Shown one piece after another: positions 1 through 9,500 of a stretch of 12,534 bases of DNA (position 1 is its first letter; each line of letters begins with the position of its first letter). The DNA comes from Phoronis pallida (taxonomy: Eukaryota > Phoronida > Phoronidae): assembly GCA_028565715.1 (NCBI GenBank), contig JAOXYC010185912.1, positions 1 through 12,534 on the forward strand, in the 5' to 3' direction. A model generated the notes under the pieces. The model was not told where the DNA came from, made no database searches, and worked only from the letters and a program-made list of their open reading frames with translations. A program made the position numbers and the translations under genes.

Positions 1-384
1 ACACTTTTTGAATGTTATTGACTTCTCCAAGCAAATTTGAATTAAGATAATTGTTGAATATTATAGAATTTATTATTGAAATTTAGTTGTGCTCATCATA
101 AAGATTATTTGTTGACAATTGGTAATATATTGTTGACAGGCAGGCCCAAAAAAATAAGACCAGGTATGATTTTAATTTGCACTATTTGAAAAATATTTTA
201 ATCACCATTGATTGTAAATAATTGAATTATAATTATGAATTTATGAAGAAATGGAACAAACTTTGGTTATTTGATGCATTTCATTAAATTTTAATTCTTT
301 GAATATTAGTTCCATCAATCCTAAATAAACATGAGTCAGACGCGTATTAACTTTTTTCAAAATGTTGTTTTTTGCCTGTTACAG
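1..384 (+). other. Intron upstream of exon 1, with one candidate microexon
   Basis: This is AT-rich non-coding sequence ending in a good acceptor (tttttgcctgttacag) at 384. The first certain exon begins with the last two bases of a codon, so the upstream exon must end in phase 1. The only structure I see is a 24-nt candidate exon at 140-163, described separately. No promoter or start codon can be placed, so the 5' end of the gene lies outside the window. Confidence 0.7.
140..163 (+). CDS. Candidate 24-nt microexon
   Basis: A segment between an acceptor (ttgacag) and a strong donor (CAG|gtatga) is 24 nt long. Read in the phase exon 1 requires, it gives RPKKIRP and completes the split Val codon, so the join reads RPKKIRPVKAKKPLSR, open and strongly basic like the start of exon 1. 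Against it, the polypyrimidine tract is weak, and part of the segment (GCCCAAAAAAAT) recurs at 3354-3365 in a non-coding repeat region, so it may be chance or repeat-derived. Confidence 0.4.
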
Positions 385-553
385 TCAAAGCTAAGAAGCC
401 GTTATCCCGCACTGCTGAGCCGATCCAGTCATACCGTCTATTGAAATCTTTCTTGATTCTCTGGAAGCAATTGGAAGCATTCAAGCATGAGTGGGGATGT
501 AGGCGACTGGGCGTAGAGAAAATTAACACTGTGCAACTTCACAGAGATTTCTG
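385..553 (+). CDS. Exon 1 (first certain exon), residues 1-57
   Basis: It enters with two bases of a Val codon and leaves with two bases of a Cys codon. It begins with a basic stretch (VKAKKPLSR) and continues as an amphipathic helix with many aromatics (SYRLLKSFLILWKQLEAFK), then HEWGCRRLGVEKIN and LHRDF. The donor is TTCTG|gtattg. The Trp/Phe-rich helix is the most family-diagnostic part for a homology search. Reading past the donor gives WYCV and a stop, which supports splicing here. Confidence 0.88.
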
Positions 554-3500
554 GTATTGCGTTTAATTTACATTTCAGACACAATGATCAGAATTTCTTT
601 TTAGATATCATTTTGCGCTTTTTCAGCCTCGTTTCCATCCCATTCAAGCATGCCCATTCAAGTCATTCACAAACTTTGTGACGTAATGATTGCGTCACCG
701 CGTCACAATTTAACTTCTTTGAATTAAGAATTAAAATATCTTGTATTCCAAAAAGTTCGTTTTGAAAACTTCTTTAAGTTTTTTTTTATTTGGATGTACT
801 TACTTACTTAGGTCTCTTAGTGCCTAGGTGGCACATAAGGCTTCCACAAGAGACCTCCATTGTGTCCGATCGCCAGCCTGTTGGTGAGTAGCTTCCCAGG
901 TCAGTCCGTGATGCCTCATCTCTCTCTCGAGTGAACGTCGCCATGTCTCTTTTGGTCATCTTCTGCCACGTCGTCCATCCGCAGTCCATCTCAAGGCCAC
1001 ATTTGGTAAACTTGATGGTGCCATTCTCTGCACATGGCCCAACCATCTCCATCTTCTTCTCTTTATTGCGGTGCTTACTAACTGGACATTTGTGCGTCTA
1101 TGGAGTTCTTGGATGTAATTGAGATCTATTTTTCCATGGGTGCACCCAGCTGTAGGTATAAGTAGCATTTGACATGATAGCGAATAAAAACATCACAATT
1201 TGCGGGTGGATATTCAGAGCATTGCTTTAGTTTTTCAGTTTATTACATCTATCTTCATTATTTATAATTGATTTTCTTGCAGTAAGATTTACAAGGCTGA
1301 TATGCTCTACCCAATATTAGCCAGTGTTGCTAGGAGATACAACCAAGCTGATTTATACGAGGGTATGGTGTCTGATATGGAACCCCTGGTTATCCCGAAA
1401 GGTGCCTCGGAGTATGAAATACGATCTAAACAGGTATGCGATGAATGTAACATTATTTTTTAAAGTTTCGAAAATTTGAATTTTAGTTACCGGCTTTACT
1501 GATTTTTGTCTATTTTTGATCAGTTTGTATCCTCTAGCTCACACAATGAAATTGTTAAAAACAAATGTCAATAATAAAACAAAAAGTTTCATTATCTGAA
1601 ACAGCCGTTACCAGTATCAAGACGATGAATAAATAAATGGTGTAAAATTCTACAAACACCATTTTAATCGCAGTTGGTAATGGCATATTGTATTTTTTTT
1701 TAAAAATGAATAGATAAAAGGATGGAGACTGGTATAAACTTTAAATTAAAATCAGAAGATGTTCCGAACTGATTGGTGATTCATTTGTACACACCTGATG
1801 AAGGACACAGTCTGGAATGTCTAAATGATTTTAATTTAAAACTAATACCGATCTTCTTTGTGTTATCTATTTATTTATTTTTTCAATGAAATTGTTTCTT
1901 TCTTACACAGCATTGCACATTATTCTGAATGAGTTTTCATGCTGAAGGTGGTAGCAGATATTGGAATACGACACCGAATTATCATGAATTATTATAAATT
2001 ATTATGAATTATTATTCATTTTCAGCTTGTGAAGCTCTTGGAACATTTAGAAATCTACATGATCGGTGAAGTCCAGAAAAGACTGAACAAAGAAATGAAT
2101 TTAGTTATAGCTGAGCGAGCTCGTGAGGAAGGGGCTTTACCTACTGATCTTTGGAAGAAACCGGTAATTATAGACTTTATTTTGACAAAAAATAAATTAT
2201 TTCTCGACATATTTATTTTTCACTGCTCAGCTATAATCAATTGAAGAATTTTGTAAGAATACCTGTACAGAATAAAGATGACTGGGGTTCGATTCCTGGG
2301 TGATTCTTGAATTTTTCTGTCTTTTCAAATTGATTATATTTTTAGACATTAAATTTTGAAACGGCAGAAAAATCGGAACCCGACTGAGTTTCAACCCCAG
2401 GTCTCCCTGATTGCTGTTTGGATTCTTTTCAAACTGAGCTATCCAGCCCCTAGTACTTTTGTGCTAATTTTCTGGATGGCTCAGTTTGAATAGCATCTGA
2501 TCAACAATCAAGGTGACCTGGGTTCGATTCCCAGTCGACGTTTGAAATTTTGTTTTTTTTCAGAATTTATCTCTTTTGACCAGTAATAGTATGTATTAAT
2601 TTGTATGATTAAATGTAATATGTTCAATGCATTTTCTTTTACTTATAGGCAATGAAGGAAACCTTTACGATTACCAAACCATATGTTGCCGAGAAATATG
2701 CAGAGGAATTATACTCAGGTGCTGAAGTTGATGAGGATGCTGAAACAGTGACATTCACGAAGGACCATCTAGACAGGTGTATGAAGTCTCTAGCTAGTAA
2801 TGTTATGGCTAGGGAGAAACAAAACTTTGAAAAGTGAGTTTTTACTGTTCGTTATTTGTCTTGACAATAGATTTTATGGCCAAAATTGGAAATTTATGCT
2901 ATTGAAAAAATTGCATTGTTTTGAAAAATAGTACCGACTATGATATGTAAAGTTTATTAATCTGTTCACTGGACTCGCCAAGTAAAATTTGGGGGGCTGC
3001 ACATAATCTCTCTCTCAACAAACAGGGAGGAGTAAGATTTAGACTTTCCAATTCCTGGACCAGGATTGTACATAGAATCTCAAATACTAACATCGGAGGT
3101 CACTCTCAGCCGACAGCTCAGCAGTGACGTCACTCCCGTTTCCCGCCAATTTCACTACGCAAACCTTAGTCAAAGGACACGGATGTGTTCGCAACATCGG
3201 GAGAGAAATTTTACTCGGTGAGTCCAGTGAACAGATTAATAAACTTTACGTATCATTGACTGTCTACCTGGATTACTCATAATCTTCATCATATTATAGT
3301 ATCGACTATGGTGCACACCCTGGTATAAGTCCATGGGCTTGTAGATTGGGAATGCCCAAAAAAATGAGATTGGCTTATACCTGAGTGTGATTTAACATGT
3401 GTTTTAGTACTAGCACAAAATTGAGATTTCATCAAAAAAGGTATTTTATTGTTGACCACTGTCCATCTTTACCCCCAGCTACTCTATGTACTATGAGGGT

Positions 3501-6500
3501 CTGCTACGCCACCACCATCAGCTCTTGTACCAGAAGGAACAAGACGTCAGACACATGCACGACGTGCTCCAGCAGGCTAGCGATAATTCACTCATTGATG
3601 TACAGTGTCAAATGGCTGAGCAGTGTCACGATATACTCATGGGTAAGTTGAGTAACTTTCACAAGATTTTGGAATTAAAAGCTAGAGATTTACGAAAGAG
3701 CGCCCTCCTTAAAGAAAGCCCATAGAGTAATTTTCATAAGATTTCGGAATTAGATACCAAAGATTTCCGAAAGAGTCCCCTGGGGTGCTCTTTTTGAAAT
3801 CCTTGGTAGCTATTTAGTAGCCTTCATGTTAAAAGTCATTACTTGAGACTTCTCCACAAACAACATTTGAATGAAAGCAGAATATTGTCAGAATTTCATC
3901 TCTGAACCTTTATGTTGATATTTCACCTCTGTTCATAAAGAGTTCAGTTTATTGACGGCTAGTTAATTGATAGATTATTTGGCTAATTCACAAGTAGTAT
4001 TTCCAAAACAAAGTTGTTTTTTCAGAGTTTTTTGACATTTAAAATGTTTGTATTATCAGAAAAATACATATTAATCAAGAATGGTTGTAACTAAACTTTT
4101 TGAATCATTTATTTTCTAGAGGTCACAGCCCTCCGTGCCAAAGTTCATGAAATGCGCACGAATGCCTTGACCGTAGAACGAGATATCAGAGAACGTGTTC
4201 GTGAGGATTATGATGATTTGGTACAAAACTTGTTCTCCGCTGCATTCACACTCAAGGCAAAGCTGGATGAGTATAAGTAAGAGATTGAAAAATGTTGAAC
4301 AGACAGAAAAATCTAGAACCTGATTGGGTTGAAGTTGTTCCAACCTGAACATTTTGTGATGTTCACACTTCCTTAACTTAAAATAACTGTCCCTGCGTTG
4401 GTCCAAATCAACCGTAAAAATGCAAACCAACTAGGAATTTTGTGTATGAGTCCTTTGTTATAATATAATTTACTTACATCTGATTAAAAAAAATCAAAAA
4501 ATCTGTAAAGGGTGATTTGAGAGCTTTGTATCCGATATACACTGGATTGTAGGTTATTTGGGACACAAAAGCTCTCAAATCACCCCTTTAATGATTTCTT
4601 TTGAAATTTTCTACTTAGATACAAGAAAGTTATGTTCAACAAAGGACTCGTACATAAAGTTTCTAATTGATATGTGTTTGATGCCAAATTTGGAGCAACG
4701 CAGAGACAGTAATAACTTTAAATGTTGCTGAGCTGGAGGGCAAAATTTCGCAAAATGTTTCAAAATTTTAACTTCTTAAATGGAGACAGCAATTGCTCAC
4801 AGATTTAGTTTTAACCATTTTCTTTAGCAATTTAAATTTCATTTGTAAAAACACATAATCATACACCTTTAGGATTATAAAACTTGACAATGGTTGATGT
4901 CTCCATCGAAACATGTTGCGATAAAAAACTTGTTTGTTTTTTATTAGAATTCTAGTACTGCTTGCTACTCCAAGTATATTTGAAAATATTGAAATAAAAA
5001 CAACAACTGTTTTAAGCGACATGTTTCAACGCACCTCTCGTCATTATCAAACTTTATTGCAGAATGGCTAAGGAAATTTGAAAATATATTTTTATTTGTT
5101 CTCTGTCTTCAGAGAGGATTTACATGACAGTGTTTATGAAATGATCAGTAAAACAAGGACTGAGGCCACAGAGAAACATGCGGAGATCAAGAAGAAGGTC
5201 GGATTTATTGGAGGTAAGTAATCAATGATTTTGTTTTATAATTAGGGCTGCAACGGGTCACTAGTTTAGTTGTCTCTCACACCAGCAATGTGACTCATCG
5301 AAAACATATTTAACTGGCGACACTCGTCCATGCTAATAGAATGATTGAGAACATTATCTAAAACATTTGAAAAGTATGCATTAGTAATAAACTGGTCAGT
5401 AATCCACTTAGAAATGAGAAAATACAAATTTATATCAATGTTTTCACCGCAAGGTGGCACTAATGCTTGAACCCGACCTGACCCGACGCGACCTGACCCA
5501 ACAACTAGTTGCATTAACTACAATTGGGAGTGAGGAAGAAATTTTCTTCCGATATTTTTAGGATAGATTTTGCATCAAAAAATTAGCGAACTTTCATGTT
5601 AATGGCTGAATTGTTTATGAAGTTTGTTAAAATAATCTAACTACATGTTAATGTGGCATATTTCACTAAACAAATTTCATCTAAAAATGTCGTAATACAG
5701 CTTTAAATGTTCTGTTCGTTAGATGAGTTGTATGCAGAGAACCTCACTAACAAGGCTGATGTAATGAGAGGTCTACAACAAGAGAATCATCAACTGAATA
5801 AACTACTGATTAAAATGAAAACCATGAATAGATGGAAACAGTCAGCTGTCAGGACAGGCTTCGATAAAACGGTAGGATTTTTCAAATGGTTACCATGTTA
5901 GGACTATCAATTTGACGGCCCATTAATGAAAATCCTGAAGACTTACAGTTGACCGAAACATTGCATTCGGCTGACAATTCAGGAAGTCAGCTTGGTCGTA
6001 AGAAATTTATGTTGTCGTGTCCTCTCAATGAAAACAATCCTTATTTTTGACATGAACAAACTTTGGCATAGTAATTTGATCAAAAATCTTGTTTTAAGTT
6101 TTGAATTGACAGTGTTTCTTACACATTATTGGGGTATAATATATTGACCCTTCTTATATAAATCCAGAAGTTTTATTGTCTTAATCTATTCAATACGTAT
6201 CGTTAGATACCAACTTGTATTTAACTTTAATCAGTTTTGTTATTAGCTTTTCGTAAAGCCGAAGAGTGTGACGGCGTTCAGGATCTGATCTAAACAATAG
6301 TTCACCCAGTGTTGGTGGTTGCATTGTGTGAGACAAATAAAACACAACATAAATTGTTAAAAGCTGACTAATTTTTCGCAACCCTTGCATCCTCAGAGTC
6401 TAGGTACAGAATGAATTACACTAATAAATACAGTTCTTAATCTATGACTAACTATTTAATTTTTGACCTTCAGATAGCGGAGTTGACCCACGACGGTGAG

Positions 6501-9500
6501 CGAAGTAAGAAAGAAGTTCTTGAAATTAAGATGCTGGCCGAAGAGGAAGTGATTCTCAACCGTCAACAGATCGTAGCAATAAGGAAAGCGCTAGGATCTT
6601 CTGAGGCTGAGGTCACGGACATCAAGAAAGATCTAGAAAAAGAGGTGGGTGTCATATTTGTTAAACACAGATGTAAAAACCTACTTTTTTTAAGGAAAAG
6701 TTGACTTGAACATTCTTAATAAGAAAGGGGAAAAACTGATTGAATCTTTCCATCTAATCAGCTGTTTTTGTGTAATGGGCCGGCCTTGAGGCCTCAGCAC
6801 GTCTTGTACATCATGTATAAGACCACCTGCAAACTTTTTTTTTTATTTGTTATTTTATCATCAAAGGTTTTAGATAGTCAGTGTAATGCGGTGTATAGGG
6901 ACTGTATTAATTTCCAGGATTTCTGGTTTAGTCTGGGATTGGAGAGACATCATCTGCCTAGGATTTCCAAAGTTTGCTATGCTGTTGTCTAATTTGTGAT
7001 GTTCAAATTAGTGGCTTGAATAAAACAAGGCTTGTCAAAACAGTAACGAATGTTTTTGTTTGTAAAATACATGATAATGTCATGAATTTCTTCTTTTTTC
7101 ATTTTTAATATAAGTGTATGAGTAAGTGTAAATGTCTACTCGAATGCACCGTGACTTGATAGATCTCACTAATTAACCACAATCACATTGTACATAATCG
7201 ATTATAATTGTTGATTGAAATTGTAAAGTTTTTTATTGTTTCTTCAAATAGCATGAACTAGTAAGTTGAAAACCCATTTTGTAATACCCAACACGCAGCT
7301 AATGTTGCATGCATGATTATTTTCTTACAGTCATATTTATTTTATAGTTTCGGAATTAATAAATTCCTGCCTTGAAATATAAAAAACCACTCTGCACAAA
7401 ACTTGTATAATTATTTTATTCAATCAACCTGTAATATGCAAGCCATTTGTCACAACCCGGCAGCTCACACATTCTACAATTTCATTAATGTTTTGTGGAA
7501 CCATTTTGCAACACACAGCATTTTTTGTTTTCAACTTTATAATGTTTTGATCATTTTGATAAAATTGTATGTCATATTTTGCATTTGGTAAAATTTGTCC
7601 TAAAAGGAACTCGATGACATTCATAAGATATAATATGTAACGGTGGTTGTGTCATTTTCTGTGGTGTCCTCTTTGAAAGTTCATGACAAAAATACATTTA
7701 ATTTGTGAAAATTGAAACTTAATATGTTTGATCAGCTGTTCCTGACAAATTATTGGAGGATAATTTATTTTATGAAAATACATAGAAGGTAACAAATTAG
7801 AGTACTGCTAGATGGTCATCGTGTATGCTTTGGCTGAAGCAGTGTGTGCGTCAACCATCTAGCAGTACTCTGATTTGTTCTAAAAGCTGCCTCTTCTATG
7901 TATTTTCATCAGAAAATGGAATACGAAAATGGGCACATTATCAATTCATTATATCTTGCAGATGAAATTGAAGACAGAGAAGGAACATGCTGCGATGCAG
8001 AAAGCCAGGAGTCAAAGACAACTGGAGATGGCTAAGATGCAAAATGTTGAAAAATTGGTAAGCTTTGATTCTTTGGATGAGTGAGAGAAGCTTTAAATAA
8101 ATATTGTGTCATTTCAAGCAACTTTGTTGAGGAAATTACATGGGTAATGACTTATGACCCCCTTCTGTCATTTTCTTATTTTTTGTTTTAAATTAGAATT
8201 TTATTAGTGCAGATAGGATTGTCTAATCCAGCTGAGTTTATCTTTTGGTTCTTAACCATTTTAAAAAATTAAAAAAAAAATGTTTCAATAATAGAGGAGG
8301 TGATATGATATCCATATCTACTGTTAAAGAAAAATTCAAATCAACTAGAAATTTTGTGTACGACTCCTTTCATGAACATAACTAACTTGCATCTTTGGTA
8401 AAAAATTCAAAAAATCTGTAAAGGGGCTTTTTTTAATCAGATGCAAGTTATAACTATAATCATCAAAGGACTAATACACAAGCTTTCTAGTTGATTTGAA
8501 TTTTGACCCCAGATCCTCACCAACAAGGAGACAGTATCTTTAAGCAGAGATTGTAGGGGTATTTTTCTTGAAAAGTCATTAATTCACAATGATTCAATAT
8601 TGGGTGGTGACATGCCTTTCTCTCCTCCTAGTTTGAAGAGCTCGAGCTCAAAGAACTACAGATGCAATCCCTAGTGACAGAACAGGAGAAACACACCAGA
8701 CTACAGCTACTAGTGCAGGAGAAGGCTAAGAAGGATGTTCATCATATCAAGAAACAGCTGACACATGAGAGACACATGAAACTTGATGCTTTCAACAGGG
8801 TGGACGATCTACAGACTCAGGTAAGGGAATATCCTTGGTTGCACCCAAGAGGATATGAATGAATTAAAGTTTAATAACAGTTTAAAACCATTCAGAAGTT
8901 CTTTTAGACTCTCCCACAGCCCCTCTCACTGAGCAATGGTATCACTAAGTATATGTTGATTATGTCACTCCAATTAAACATGCAATTGTTTCAGTCTGCC
9001 GTTTTCAACAACGTGCTGAGTTCAGTCTAAAGTTCTTTTTGTGCAGCATCGCATTTGATTTTTAAAAGCAGACAAATGCGACCCCTTGTTTTGATGTATT
9101 GAAGTCATGATCCATTCTTTCTTTTTCTAGATAGGACCATTTTGCTATCCCAGCCAAATGTTGACCTTTTGATAATTGCTAGATTCTTAATCTTAATAAG
9201 TTTGGGAGGACACAATGTATTCTTTGTACGATACCATGGTGGATCCACCTATTGTTGACCTAATTATATGACCTAGTTTTATGATGATGTAAATTTCATG
9301 CTTGATTGACAGGTGTATGACATGGAGGTTGGAATGTACACTAATCGTCCTCACAGTGTCTATCCCATGGTCATCTCTTCACCTCCACCTACCACAGGTA
9401 AGTTAACGAGGTTTACACTCTCAGGTAACTTTGGCTGATTGGGATTTTTCATAAATGACATTTGGGGGTTCATGTTCAATTTTTTGATACCGTGACTTGT

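Larger units (their letters stand above)
1434..2025 (+). other. Intron 2, non-coding with a foldback and a tandem repeat
   Basis: No coding signal is seen. The intron carries the inverted-repeat element at 1711-1869 and a short tandem repeat at 1976-2020, both listed separately. The remainder is AT-rich unique sequence. Confidence 0.7.
2164..2648 (+). other. Intron 3, occupied mainly by three SINE pieces
   Basis: The 485-bp intron consists largely of a + strand SINE part (2276-2330), a minus strand copy (2345-2455) and another + strand copy (2465-2560). The last 80 bases before exon 4 are unique AT-rich sequence. Confidence 0.7.
4277..5112 (+). other. Intron 6, with a SINE fragment and two foldback elements
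   Basis: Listed separately are a SINE piece (4294-4334), a MITE with a nested palindrome (4421-4680) and a second foldback (4879-5054). The stretch between 4690 and 4870 is unique AT-rich sequence. Confidence 0.7.

Noticed and set aside
804-1122. Open frames on both strands at 804-1052 (minus) and 931-1122 (plus)
   Set aside because: They are out-of-frame or antisense readings of the LINE remnant; only the interrupted minus frame ending at 824 matches reverse-transcriptase C-terminal sequence.
1976-2020. CRISPR array or structured regulatory repeat
   Set aside because: The units are contiguous 10-mers without spacers in a eukaryotic intron; it is a simple tandem repeat.
4768-5022. 84-codon minus-strand frame
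   Set aside because: It crosses the foldback at 4879-5054 and has no family resemblance or splice context.
6190-6390. Minus-strand frame with a protein-like stretch (SDPERRHTLRLYEKLITKL)
   Set aside because: It has no partner exon, no recognised family, and lies within an intron of the plus-strand gene. It might be a transposon scrap, but I cannot support it.
6779-6823. ggccggccttgaggcc and the palindrome gtcttgtacat/atgtataagac
   Set aside because: Short palindromes of 11 bp or less with no associated element; expected by chance at this scale.
7403-7624. Overlapping open frames on both strands in intron 9
   Set aside because: AT-rich, Phe/Ile/Asn-rich readings with no splice signals in the right phase and no recognisable similarity.
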